A stretch of 64,000 nt of DNA from a virus: positions 29,746 through 93,745 of the IMG/VR virus record IMGVR_UViG_3300046514_000858; one strand, 5' to 3'. This document shows, one piece after another, positions 56,652-64,000 of the stretch (position 1 is its first letter; each line of letters opens with the position of its first letter). A model generated the notes under the pieces. That model ran no database searches. It saw only the letters and a program-made list of their open reading frames with translations, and was not told the origin of the DNA. The translations under genes were made by a program, and so were the position numbers.

Positions 56652-56893
56652 CCATCACGAAGATCGACCTCGCGCTCTGGACGCCCATGGGAGAGTGCGA
56701 CAGGCCCCACCGCCGGTCGTTGTGTGTGAACGGCAACTGGTACCACAAGGCTGGGAACGTGTTCGTGCATCTGGAGGGTTCCTTCACCCAGACCGAGCGC
56801 GGAGAGAAAGCGGCGCTCGTCGCGAAGGCGCTCGGCTACACGGTATTCACGTTCTCGCACAGTACGATTCAGTCCGAGGACGCGCGTTCCTAA
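56648..56893 (+). CDS. Hypothetical protein (81 aa)
   Basis: Coupled to the membrane peptide by ATGA; GGAGGC lies 8 bases upstream. Compact beta/alpha sequence with a paired Cys/His (CDRPHRRSLC). Ends with a P-B-like string GCGTTCCTA (56884-56892). Function unknown. Confidence 0.5.
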   Translation: MTITKIDLALWTPMGECDRPHRRSLCVNGNWYHKAGNVFVHLEGSFTQTERGEKAALVAKALGYTVFTFSHSTIQSEDARS

Positions 56894-56929
56894 TAACAAG
56901 GGAAACCGCGACTGAGTCAGGGGCCGCTT

Positions 56930-57034
56930 ATGTGCAGGACTGACGGGATCGCGTGTAAGACTGAGCATCCGGCCCGCATGACGGCATCCGCGGACTACGT
57001 GAGCGGGACAGCTCGTGCTCCTTTAATTTTTTGA
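56930..57034 (+). CDS. Doubtful small ORF (34 aa)
   Basis: AGGGG lies 7 bases before an ATG opening a 34-residue frame ending in TTTTTTGA. The product has no hydrophobic or charged pattern of note. Listed only because it fills a 150-base gap. Confidence 0.2.
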   Translation: MCRTDGIACKTEHPARMTASADYVSGTARAPLIF

Positions 57035-57042
57035 GGTGTGAG

Positions 57043-57468
57043 ATGGCGCGCGTGCAGACGATCATGACGACCGACCAGTACGAGAAGCTGGCGGCTACGC
57101 CGAGAGCCAAGCGCCCCGCGAAGGCGCGAGCCTTCAAGATGGTGTACGGCAACTTCTACTCGCACAAAGTGAGCCGCAAGGGCCACAACATCATGTATCG
57201 GATCGGGGAAACCGTGCGCAATCCGGACGGCGTAGACCGCGGAAGGTATCGGGAGTGCTCGTTCGGTCTCAACATTGCCTCCCTTCAGTGGCTGGCTCTC
57301 CACCCCCGCGCCAATATTTTGTCCAGCCATGCGACCACGCTCATGCTGATGGTCGAGTTCGATCCGCGCAAGGCTGTCTTCCCTGTCTACTCGGGCGGCA
57401 AGTTCCGCGTCGCCAAGCTGCGCGTGCTCGGGCTTGTCTCCAAAGGCACCGGCAAATTGAAGAGGTGA
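57043..57468 (+). CDS. DUF7666-like phage protein (141 aa)
   Basis: Pattern AFKMV..NFYS, Y-R-IGETV, CSFGLNI-x-SL, then LMLMVEFDPRKAVFPVYSGGKFRVAKLRVLG matches a common phage protein of unknown function with a C-x-x-GLH/N signature. Start at the ATG after GAGGTGTGAG; a TTG 12 bases upstream is in frame. Confidence 0.65.
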   Translation: MARVQTIMTTDQYEKLAATPRAKRPAKARAFKMVYGNFYSHKVSRKGHNIMYRIGETVRNPDGVDRGRYRECSFGLNIASLQWLALHPRANILSSHATTLMLMVEFDPRKAVFPVYSGGKFRVAKLRVLGLVSKGTGKLKR

Positions 57469-57471
57469 ACC

Positions 57472-57720
57472 ATGGCCGATCAGATCGTGCACAAGATGAC
57501 GATGAAGCGCGGGGCCCAGCCTGCGCAGTATCGTCTCCACCATCCGACCGATCCCGCGAAGTCGCCGAGCATGCTCAGCCAGATCCACGCGGCCGTGACT
57601 CTCGACGCGGTGGACAAGCTGGAGCGGCAGGCCGCGGGCATGACCGGCGCGAGCGCGAAGACGCGGCGGAGCTGGCAGCGGGCGATGGACGCCCGTCGTC
57701 GGGCTCTGGTGAAGCTGTAG
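57472..57720 (+). CDS. Hypothetical basic protein (82 aa)
   Basis: Starts 3 bases after the previous stop (GAGGTGAACC as ribosome site). Helical and basic, with an Arg-rich C-terminus (RRSWQRAMDARRRAL). Function unknown. Confidence 0.55.
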   Translation: MADQIVHKMTMKRGAQPAQYRLHHPTDPAKSPSMLSQIHAAVTLDAVDKLERQAAGMTGASAKTRRSWQRAMDARRRALVKL

Positions 57721-57812
57721 ATCCAGTACGTAGCAGGACTCACTCCTCCGGGGCCGCACCCCGCTGAACCTGTCAGCACGACGAAGATGAGATAAGGTCG
57801 TGCCCAAATCTT
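57721..57812 (+). other. Non-coding leader of structured element
   Basis: No ORF. A CCGGGG/CCCCG hairpin near 57749 and the string CCCAAATCTTGAGCGA at 57803-57818 that resembles 54951-54967. Confidence 0.35.
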
Positions 57813-57939
57813 GAGCGACCGGACAAGTGCGGCGCGCCGAGCAGCGCGCGGCGACGCATCTGAAGCTCGGACAGGCCCACACGGATTCTGAGCATGTGGC
57901 CGTGGGGGATAGCAGGTTCAAATCCTGCGCCGGTCGCTC
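57813..57939 (+). ncRNA. tRNA-like structured element (127 nt)
   Basis: GAGCGACCGG (57813-57822) pairs with CCGGTCGCTC (57930-57939), 10 bp. Just inside lies a perfect T arm GCAGG-TTCAAAT-CCTGC (57912-57928). A CCACACG/CATGTGG hairpin (one mismatch) closes a GATTCTGAG loop. Too long for an ordinary tRNA by about 45 bases and no encoded CCA, so it may contain an insertion or be a tRNA mimic. Confidence 0.45.
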
Positions 57940-57963
57940 GTTATTCTGGAGTGCTTCTGGGCT

Positions 57964-58032
57964 GGGTCACTGACACGCGGTGCGGTGCTGAAACACCAGA
58001 ACCATCCGTTTCAGCGGACAGGTCAGTGACCC
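57964..58032. ncRNA. Perfect 11-bp inverted repeat enclosing paired hairpins
   Basis: GGGTCACTGAC (57964-57974) and GTCAGTGACCC (58022-58032). Inside GCTGAAAC and GTTTCAGC form another 8-bp inverted repeat, and GGTG-CTGAAA-CACC and CCG-TTTCAG-CGG are competing hairpins. It lies just beyond the stop of the minus-strand protease. No T tract, so not a simple terminator. Confidence 0.5.
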
Positions 58033-58046
58033 GACTCCGGCGCACT

Positions 58047-58787
58047 TCAGCGGTCGAGGAAGCTGATGATGTCGAGCGGGTGGACGGCGTAGTTGACGTG
58101 GGTGATCGGATGCTCGCGGTGCGGATCGACCAGCTTGACATGCTTCATGATCGCCACCAGAGTCCAGTGGCCGCTGATCTTCACCCAGCACCCGCCCCCG
58201 CTGTTGCCGTACGTGATCGGCGCGGACGTGCTGATCGACCGCATCTTGGCTTCCAGATCGGAGATGTAGCCCGCGGTGAGGTGTGCGGCGTCGACGAAGC
58301 CCGCACCATCCGGATGACCCAGCGTCGCCGGGTATCCCATCACGAGGCACGGCAAGTAGACGCAGATGTCCTGCCCGTACTGTCGCTCCGTCAGGACCCG
58401 CGCCACTCCCGGGAAGCCGGACTTGCCTTCGAGAAGGGCCAGATCCTTCACGACGTCAAATGTTACGATTTTCATTTGACTATTCCAATTTGAATGATAC
58501 ATTCCATTATGATACGAGACGGTCGCCTCGGTGGATCCGCGCACGACATGATAGCACGTCAGGACTCGCGCGACCAGATCATCTTGATAGACGACCACGC
58601 CGCTACCCCCGCCTCCTTCCGGCGTCTCGATCAGCACGGTTGCCCGGGCGATCTCCTTGTCAATCTGGAAGGCCGCCTGCACTTCGGCCGACGGACTCGG
58701 GCCCGTGATCACGGCACCCGCCCCGAACATCACAACCGACGCCAGAGCCATCGCCACGTAGAGCCAGTGGGCTTTTAGGAAATTCAT
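58047..58787 (-). CDS. Membrane-anchored trypsin-like serine protease (246 aa)
   Basis: N-terminal transmembrane helix (about residues 4-28, LYVAMALASVVMFGAGAVI). Chymotrypsin/HtrA-type fold with catalytic His80 (TCYHVV), Asp115 (VVKDLALL) and Ser196 (YGNSGGG). No PDZ domain. N-in anchoring would put the protease outside the inner membrane. Start after GAGGTG on the minus strand, 17 bases beyond a P-C element; single gene against the flow of its neighbours. Confidence 0.82.
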   Translation of the reverse strand: MNFLKAHWLYVAMALASVVMFGAGAVITGPSPSAEVQAAFQIDKEIARATVLIETPEGGGGSGVVVYQDDLVARVLTCYHVVRGSTEATVSYHNGMYHSNWNSQMKIVTFDVVKDLALLEGKSGFPGVARVLTERQYGQDICVYLPCLVMGYPATLGHPDGAGFVDAAHLTAGYISDLEAKMRSISTSAPITYGNSGGGCWVKISGHWTLVAIMKHVKLVDPHREHPITHVNYAVHPLDIISFLDR

Positions 58788-58797
58788 GATGCACCTC

Positions 58798-58811
58798 ACA
58801 ATTCCTTGGAC
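58798..58811 (-). promoter_or_regulatory. P-C element, minus strand
   Basis: Minus-strand GTCCAAGGAATTGT followed by GAGGTG and the protease ATG at 58787. Confidence 0.5.
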
Positions 58812-58973
58812 ATCGAGCATTCATATATCTGCAGTGAAAAATAGGTGTAACTAAAAAGGTTACACGAAGTCTCTGAATTATCGCTGTAGGCGCAACAACG
58901 GTAGTTACGGGTGGTGGGCAGCCGGGTGTTCCGGCTGACGCAGTTCTGATGGACAGGTAGAGGGAACAAAATC
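58812..58973. promoter_or_regulatory. AT-rich divergent control region
   Basis: Unusually AT-rich for this genome. GTGTAAC-TAAAAAG-GTTACAC (58845-58865) is a perfect 7-bp inverted repeat, operator-like. On the minus strand TTACAC and TATATG are 17 bases apart, a sigma70-like spacing. CAGCCGG-GTGTT-CCGGCTG (58919-58937) is a hairpin ahead of the sigma-like gene. Confidence 0.45.
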
Positions 58974-59534
58974 ATGGCCAATCCGACGAATCTTGGAGTC
59001 TGCCCGAAGAGTTCCAATTTGCACTCCGGCCCGATCCCGCGCCACGACTTCGCCGCCCTGCTGGAGTTCTACCGGCTGTACATCCAGAAGATCGCCCAGA
59101 AGCACGCCGGGCCGCACCCCTACTGCTCCATGGAGGACATCTTCCAAGAGCTGAGCATGGTGCTCTGGCAGGTCCAGCAGAAGTACCCCACCAAGCCCGA
59201 CTCGGAGTTCCATGACATTCTCGTCAGCAGTCTCATCAACAAGATCGTCGCCCACTTCCGGGTGAAGCGCGTCGGCCGGGACAACGCCATGGTCCGGCTG
59301 GACGCCGACGCGGGCGGCGACGGTTCCCACGGCTCGCGGCGCGACCCCTACCCCATCGTCCGGACGGAGCAGTCCGAGGACTTCTACCGCGCCGGGATCT
59401 TCGAGCTGGTCGACACGTTGCCGCCGGAGACGAAGCAGGCCGCGCTCGACGCGATGGACCCGGCCAACCGCGGCCATGTCGGCGGCTCCAAGAAGGCGTA
59501 CCATGTCGTGAAGAACGCACTCAATGGCGTCTGA
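58974..59534 (+). CDS. Sigma-factor-like protein (186 aa)
   Basis: Residues about 25-105 (HDFAALLEFYRLYIQKI, DIFQELSMVLWQVQQKY, FHDILVSSLINKIVAHFRV-K) match sigma region 2, the core-polymerase and -10-binding part, of small phage and ECF-type sigma factors. Region 4 is reduced: LPPETKQAALD and a short helix-turn-helix-like end. Comparable in size to T4 gp55 (185 residues), which uses promoters without a -35 box. Candidate reader of P-C or P-A. Preceded by TAGAGGGAAC. Confidence 0.72.
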   Translation: MANPTNLGVCPKSSNLHSGPIPRHDFAALLEFYRLYIQKIAQKHAGPHPYCSMEDIFQELSMVLWQVQQKYPTKPDSEFHDILVSSLINKIVAHFRVKRVGRDNAMVRLDADAGGDGSHGSRRDPYPIVRTEQSEDFYRAGIFELVDTLPPETKQAALDAMDPANRGHVGGSKKAYHVVKNALNGV

Positions 59535-59922
59535 GAACCCAGCGCGTCCCAACTGCTTTGCACGTCTGCACGATCCGCAGAACGGGTTGTGTCAGGCGTG
59601 CGCGGTCATGGTGACCTGCGGCGTCGCGCGCATGAAGACGTGGTTGCTTGAAGGTCCGATGCCGACGATCCGCACGCCGCAGGTCCGCGTCAACGACTGG
59701 CCGCCGGGCACCTGCCGCTGGGCCGCCCGGGAGGCGATCAACCGACTCGACGGCACCTTCACCGAGATGGACGTGATCATCCCGTATCACGCCATCTGCC
59801 GTTCGATCAAGCATCGCCCGGGTAACCCCGAGCGCACAATCCGCCGGGTCGTCTCGGATCTCGTGCGCGCAGGCGTTCTTATCAGAACAGCGAAGGCGAA
59901 GCTACAACATGGATCTCACTGA
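59524..59922 (+). CDS. Cys-cluster plus wHTH-like protein (132 aa)
   Basis: N-terminal C-x11-C-x2-C-x5-C (CFARLHDPQNGLCQACAVMVTC region), a spacing recalling iron-sulfur or zinc sites in phage regulators. The C-terminal half (ERTIRRVVSDLVRAGVLI) looks like a winged helix. Overlaps the sigma-like gene by 11 bases and the polymerase gene by 14, so it is likely co-regulated with both. Regulatory role is inferred. Confidence 0.6.
   Translation: MASENPARPNCFARLHDPQNGLCQACAVMVTCGVARMKTWLLEGPMPTIRTPQVRVNDWPPGTCRWAAREAINRLDGTFTEMDVIIPYHAICRSIKHRPGNPERTIRRVVSDLVRAGVLIRTAKAKLQHGSH
59873..59881 (+). promoter_or_regulatory. P-B element upstream of the polymerase
   Basis: GCGTTCTTA inside the end of the wHTH gene, 27 bases before the polymerase ATG. 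Confidence 0.4.
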
Positions 59923-62900
59923 TCAGGACTACACCGACCTGCACGTCCACTCGACGTACAGCCTCCTCGACGGTACCGCTGATCCTTCGCAGCTCCTCGA
60001 AGCGACCAAGAAGCTCGGCCGGAAGCAGATGGCCCTCACCGACCACGGGTCCATCGACGGCTGGCTCCGGTTCCAGAAGGCCGCGCAGAAGATGGGCGTG
60101 CAGCCCATCTTCGGATGCGAGCTCTACATGCTGGAGAATTTCGAGGAGCGCGAGTCTGGCAAGCACAAGAACCTTCACCTCTCGGCGATTGCCAAAACCC
60201 CGGAGGGCGCGGGCAAGCTGATTCAGGCGCTCGGCTACGCCAACATGGAGGGCATGGGCAAGCACGGCTTCGCCGCGCGTCCGTTCCTTCCGCTCGACTA
60301 CCCCATCGCCCACAACTGGGGTGGCGACGTGATCATCATGACCGGCTGCGCGAGCTCGCCGTTCTGGAATGCGGTCGGCGGGGACGAGCTGCTCGGATTC
60401 TACAAGGACCACTTCAAGGACGACCTGTACGCCGAGATCATGCCGATCCACGACTGGGTCGATCCGCTGCTGCCTCCATCCGATCCGGCCCATCTCGTGC
60501 AGGGCGCGATCAACCGGAAGGCTCTTGCGGCGTGCGACCGGTTCGGCATCAAGCCCGTCGTGACCAGTGATATCCATTACGTCACGCCGGAGGATGGCCA
60601 GTTCCACGAAGTCGTTCTTGGTCTCGGCCAGAAGTACATGACGTGGAACAATCCGAAGAGGTGGAAGTTCGAGACGCACTGCAGCTTCGTCCATACGGTT
60701 TCCGGCCTGCAGGAATCGCTTTTCAAGATGGGGCACGATCATGATCTCTCATGCGCCGCCATTCGGAACACGCGCGAGGTGGGAGAGAAGTGCTTCCACA
60801 AAATTCACCAGCCCACCATCAAGCTCCCTGCGGTCATCGGCGAGATGTCCGACGAGGAAGAGCGCGAGCGTTTTCTTCAGCTCGTCATGGCGGGTCTTCG
60901 GGCCAGAGGAGTCGCAGATCGCCCGGGATATCTTGAACGCGTTGCGACCGAGTACGACGTCATCGCACCGAAGGGCTTCGTACGATACATGCTCATGGTG
61001 TGGGATGTCGTCAAGTGGGCCAAGACCCACGGCGTGCTCATCGGCCCTGCCCGCGGTTCGGTGGGCGGTTCTCTCGTGGCTTTCGCCCTTGGGATCACTG
61101 ATCTCGACCCTATTGTCCACCGTCTGTGGTTTGAACGGTTCATCGACCCGGAGCGCAACGACCTCCCCGACATCGACATCGACATCGAAGATAGGAACCG
61201 GCACCTCGTCGAGCAGTACCTGAAGGAGAAGTACGGCGCGTACAACGTCGCGCACGTCTCCACTTTCTCAACCATGCTCGGGAAGACCGCCATCAAGGAC
61301 GTGTCCCGCCTGTTCGAGGTCCCACTCGTCGAAGCCCAGCGCATGTGCAACTGCATTCCCAAGATCCACGAGTCCGATGCGCGGGCCCACTTCACGATCA
61401 AGGACACCATCGAAGGGGGAGATCCCGATGCCAAAGCGTTCGCGTCCAAGTATCCTCATGTCGTTCAGCACGCGGCCCAGCTTGAGGGGCAAATTCGCGG
61501 GTGCGGCATTCACGCGGCTGGCTTTGTTGTGTCGGCGGATGATCTTAGAACGTCTGCGAGAGCACATCTTGTCACTCGACACGGCAAGGTCTCGATCAAC
61601 TGGGACAAGAACGACGCCGAGTCCATGGGATTCGTCAAGCTCGACCTGCTAGGAATCTCTACGCTTTCAGCGGTCGCTGAGGCGGTTCGCCTTGTCGAAG
61701 CGCGGCACGCCCGGAAAATCGAAATGACCGAGCTGCCGCTGACCGATCCCAAGACGTACGAGATGATCGGCCGGGGCGAGACGGCGACGTGCTTCCAGAT
61801 CAACACCGCGGGTACGACGAAGTATTGCAAGAAGCTGAAGCCCGACAACTTCGAGCACCTCGCGGCGATTACGGCTCTGTGGCGGCCCGGCCCTATCGCG
61901 TCGGGGGCGACCGAGATGTACGCCAAGTGCAAGAACGGCGAGGTCCCGATCTCGTACATCAACGACGCGTGGCGCGACATCACCGAGATCAGCTACGGCC
62001 AGATCATCTATCAGGAACAGATGGCCCAGATGCTGATGAAGCTCGCGGGCTACACGTTCGCTCAGGCCGACAAGGTCCGGAAGATCGTCTCGAAGAAGGG
62101 CGGCGTGCAGGCGTGGGACGATGAGGAACCGAAGTTCGCGGCCGGGTGCGCGAAGATGGGGCTCATCGATCAAGACTCCGCCCACAAGCTCTGGCAGGAG
62201 TCGAAGATGTTCGCCCTGTACGCGTTCAATCGCGCCCACTCGGTCGGGTACGGCATGCTGTCCTACTGGACCGCGTACCTCAAGGCCAACTACCCGGGTG
62301 AATGGCTCTGCGCATTCCTGAACTACGGCAACGCGGAGCGCGAGGAGCACGGCATCATGAATCGCGACGTCGCGCTCAAGGAGGCGCTGCGTCTCGGGAT
62401 CGACATTCTCCCGCCGGACATCAACAACAGCGAGGTCATCTGGGGCGTGGAGACGAATCAGTACGGGCGTTCCGTCCTGCGCGTCGGCCTGAAGGACGTC
62501 AAGTATCTCGGCGAGACCGCGGTCGAGGAGATCCAGAAGCTCAAGAGCCGCGTGAGGCGGATCGAGTCCATTGAGTTCTTCATGGAGAACGTCGACCGGC
62601 GCATCTGCAACAGCAAGGTCGTCAAGGCCCTCCTCTTCTGCGGCGCGTTCGATTCACTCCTTCCGCCGGAGGAGCGCACCCGCTGGATCAAGCAGTTCGA
62701 GCAGATGTACTCCACCTTCGAGCACGACAAGAAGCGGACCGAGCTCCTGCTGTGCCCCGAGCCCGACACCAACGCCGACGACATCATCGCGCGCGAGCGG
62801 AAGGTGTACCTGCGCTTCGATCCTCTGACACTGGACGGCGTGCATGCGCCCGAGCGGATTGCCAAGATCATCGGTGCGACGCTGGACCTCGATCTCGACG

Positions 62901-63565
62901 AGCCCGTCCTGCGCCGCGGCACGAAGACGTGGCTGGTTACCGACGCGATGGCCGGACTCCTGCCGGGTGCCAATGGCGTCATGTCCGGCGCTGAGGCAAA
63001 CATCTCCGACATCGTCGACAAGATTACCAAGTGCAAGCTGTGCGAGCTCCGAGATAGCTGTAAGAAACCAGTGCGGCCCGAGAAGGGCGTGCTTCGGGCG
63101 ATGATCGTATCCGAGACGCCCAGCACGTATGAGGACAAGTTCGGTCGGGCGTTGATCGGAGACTCCGGCGGCGAGTTCTGGCCGAGGCTGGAGCAGGCCG
63201 GGATCCTGCGCACCGACGTACACGTCACCAACGTGGTGAAGTGCGCCGCTCCGAAGAAGACCAAGCCCACGGCCGACCAGATCGATGGATGCATGCACCT
63301 CGAAGAAGAGATCAAGCGCGTGCAACCGCTGTGCATCCTCGCTCTCGGCAACCCCAGTCTCTACTGGTTCACCGGTCGCGAGGGCGGCGTCATGTCGGCG
63401 AACGGCCGGACGGAGTGGTCCACCAAGGCCAATGCGTGGGTCACCTTCTGCATCTCGCCGTCCAATCTCGTGTACGCCCGGGAAGAGGACGAGTACACCG
63501 AGCGGGCGGGGCTGCTCACCGCGGCCATTCAAGAATTCGCGCGGTGTATCGGGCAGTTCGTCTAA
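59909..63565 (+). CDS. dnaE: DNA polymerase III alpha (DnaE) fused to a UDG-like domain (1218 aa)
   Basis: PHP domain starts DLHVHSTYSLLDG (9-21) with TDHGS; polymerase C-family palm has GPARGSVGGSL and PDIDIDIED with catalytic Asp421, Asp423 and Asp425; fingers include FNRAHSVGYGMLSYWTAYLK. The OB-fold/tau-binding C-terminus of bacterial DnaE is missing. Instead, from about residue 1040, KCKLCELRDSC, SETPSTYEDKFGRALIGDSGGEFW, VTNVVKC and ILALGNPSLYWF match family-4/5 uracil-DNA glycosylases with a Fe-S Cys set. The usual GEAPG is SETPS, so activity may be altered. The frame is continuous across the junction. Confidence 0.9.
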   Translation: MDLTDQDYTDLHVHSTYSLLDGTADPSQLLEATKKLGRKQMALTDHGSIDGWLRFQKAAQKMGVQPIFGCELYMLENFEERESGKHKNLHLSAIAKTPEGAGKLIQALGYANMEGMGKHGFAARPFLPLDYPIAHNWGGDVIIMTGCASSPFWNAVGGDELLGFYKDHFKDDLYAEIMPIHDWVDPLLPPSDPAHLVQGAINRKALAACDRFGIKPVVTSDIHYVTPEDGQFHEVVLGLGQKYMTWNNPKRWKFETHCSFVHTVSGLQESLFKMGHDHDLSCAAIRNTREVGEKCFHKIHQPTIKLPAVIGEMSDEEERERFLQLVMAGLRARGVADRPGYLERVATEYDVIAPKGFVRYMLMVWDVVKWAKTHGVLIGPARGSVGGSLVAFALGITDLDPIVHRLWFERFIDPERNDLPDIDIDIEDRNRHLVEQYLKEKYGAYNVAHVSTFSTMLGKTAIKDVSRLFEVPLVEAQRMCNCIPKIHESDARAHFTIKDTIEGGDPDAKAFASKYPHVVQHAAQLEGQIRGCGIHAAGFVVSADDLRTSARAHLVTRHGKVSINWDKNDAESMGFVKLDLLGISTLSAVAEAVRLVEARHARKIEMTELPLTDPKTYEMIGRGETATCFQINTAGTTKYCKKLKPDNFEHLAAITALWRPGPIASGATEMYAKCKNGEVPISYINDAWRDITEISYGQIIYQEQMAQMLMKLAGYTFAQADKVRKIVSKKGGVQAWDDEEPKFAAGCAKMGLIDQDSAHKLWQESKMFALYAFNRAHSVGYGMLSYWTAYLKANYPGEWLCAFLNYGNAEREEHGIMNRDVALKEALRLGIDILPPDINNSEVIWGVETNQYGRSVLRVGLKDVKYLGETAVEEIQKLKSRVRRIESIEFFMENVDRRICNSKVVKALLFCGAFDSLLPPEERTRWIKQFEQMYSTFEHDKKRTELLLCPEPDTNADDIIARERKVYLRFDPLTLDGVHAPERIAKIIGATLDLDLDEPVLRRGTKTWLVTDAMAGLLPGANGVMSGAEANISDIVDKITKCKLCELRDSCKKPVRPEKGVLRAMIVSETPSTYEDKFGRALIGDSGGEFWPRLEQAGILRTDVHVTNVVKCAAPKKTKPTADQIDGCMHLEEEIKRVQPLCILALGNPSLYWFTGREGGVMSANGRTEWSTKANAWVTFCISPSNLVYAREEDEYTERAGLLTAAIQEFARCIGQFV

Positions 63566-63578
63566 CTCCCGCGCAGCG

Positions 63579-63587
63579 GCATTCTTA
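63579..63587 (+). promoter_or_regulatory. P-B element (leaderless-type)
   Basis: GCATTCTTA (one difference), 6 bases before the ATG at 63594; no ribosome site. Confidence 0.5.
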
Positions 63588-63593
63588 TAGTGT

Positions 63594-64000
63594 ATGACCG
63601 ACAAGTTGAAAGTGACGCTGACAGTCGACGGAGTGGTGGCCAGCCTGACCCTCCCCGACGACCTGAACATCCACGAGGCCACCCTCAACCGTGACCTGTC
63701 GAATCAGCCCGGCGCGTACGCGTTCTTCGGCATGATCTCCACGCGACTGGGTCTCCACCGTGATCGTGTCTCCCAGACGTTGCGCGACACCACCTCCGCC
63801 GCATCGATTCGAGTGCGTGCTAACGCCGCCGCGCTCGGCGAGAAGACCACCGAGGACAAGATCGCCGCGAAGGTTTCGCTGGAGCCCGACGTCGTCAAGG
63901 CGCGGGAGGCGCTGCAGGTCGCCGAGCGCCAGAGCTCGGAGGCGGCCCTGATCAAGGACGCCTATTACCATCGCCTTCAGGCGCTCATCAGCCTGTCCGC
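63594..64000 (+). CDS. Partial phage protein, runs off the right edge (at least 135 aa)
   Basis: Start fixed by P-B spacing. Pattern TLPDDLNIHEATLNRDLSNQPGAYAFFG, KTTEDKIAAKVSLEPDVVKA and a helical A-x-x-RLQALI ending resembles a common phage family found among replication and recombination genes, of unknown biochemical role. No stop before base 64000. Confidence 0.6.
   Translation, partial: MTDKLKVTLTVDGVVASLTLPDDLNIHEATLNRDLSNQPGAYAFFGMISTRLGLHRDRVSQTLRDTTSAASIRVRANAAALGEKTTEDKIAAKVSLEPDVVKAREALQVAERQSSEAALIKDAYYHRLQALISLS

Noticed and set aside
1-64000. CRISPR arrays or insertion sequences
   Set aside because: No regularly spaced direct repeats of 20-40 bases and no transposase motif or terminal inverted repeats were seen.

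Overview
The window is one contiguous stretch of a GC-rich, tailed double-stranded DNA phage (or prophage) genome. It carries an HK97-type head (large terminase, portal, XkdF-like protease, major capsid protein), a long-tail (siphovirus-like) module with an 833-residue tape measure, and a phage replication module (DnaB-like helicase, DnaG-like primase, UvsW-like helicase, and a bacterial-type DnaE polymerase). No ribosomal RNA or housekeeping genes are present. The sequence does not fix the host. Frequent ATGA/TGATG gene overlaps, strong AAGGAG ribosome sites, a lipobox protein and apparent leaderless mRNAs fit a GC-rich bacterium, but none of these is diagnostic.

Layout. 0-6.5 kb: many small genes of unknown function, mostly rightward, with a leftward three-gene operon at 2.8-3.9 kb. 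6.5-14.9 kb: an LPD29-domain protein, a RelA/SpoT-like protein, sugar and methyl transferases, a minimal tyrosine recombinase, an HNH nuclease and a prepilin-like membrane protein. 15-31 kb: terminase, portal-MuF fusion, protease, scaffold-like protein, capsid, connectors, tail tube, frameshifted tail chaperone, tape measure and distal tail protein. 31-39 kb: hub protein with cysteine-paired repeats and appendage proteins. 39.5-46 kb: a cassette of methyltransferase, glycosyltransferases and amino-sugar enzymes (FdtA/FdtB-like). 46-50 kb: XhlA-like membrane protein, lipoprotein, metallophosphoesterase and GDP-fucose-synthase-like enzyme. 50-54.5 kb: helicases, primase and a short nucleotide-sugar dehydrogenase. 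54.5-58 kb: tRNA and tRNA-like sequences, a large apparently noncoding structured region and small genes. 58-64 kb: a membrane-anchored trypsin-like protease on the minus strand, a sigma-like factor, a Cys/wHTH protein, and DnaE fused to a uracil-DNA-glycosylase-like domain.

The most striking feature is regulatory. Three short non-coding motifs recur directly upstream of genes on both strands. P-A is TGTTAC, 13 bases, then GGTCGTCT; its eight copies have an invariant 19-base period and are followed by TGATGA and a ribosome site, all in the small-gene arm. P-B is GCGTTCYTR placed 5-6 bases before a start codon with no ribosome site, which suggests leaderless mRNAs. P-C is GTCCAAG followed by NGNRTAG, before head, tail, sugar and tRNA genes, including an overlapping divergent pair at 9990-10005. 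P-C has no evident -35 partner, much like T4 late promoters, and the window encodes a small sigma-region-2-like protein (58974-59534) that could read one of these classes. Motif positions are read directly; their promoter function is inference.

The sugar genes are scattered among virion genes (one glycosyltransferase sits between capsid and head-tail connector genes) and are preceded by the same P-C motif, so virion glycosylation is the most economical role. No endolysin and no small terminase subunit could be recognised in the window.
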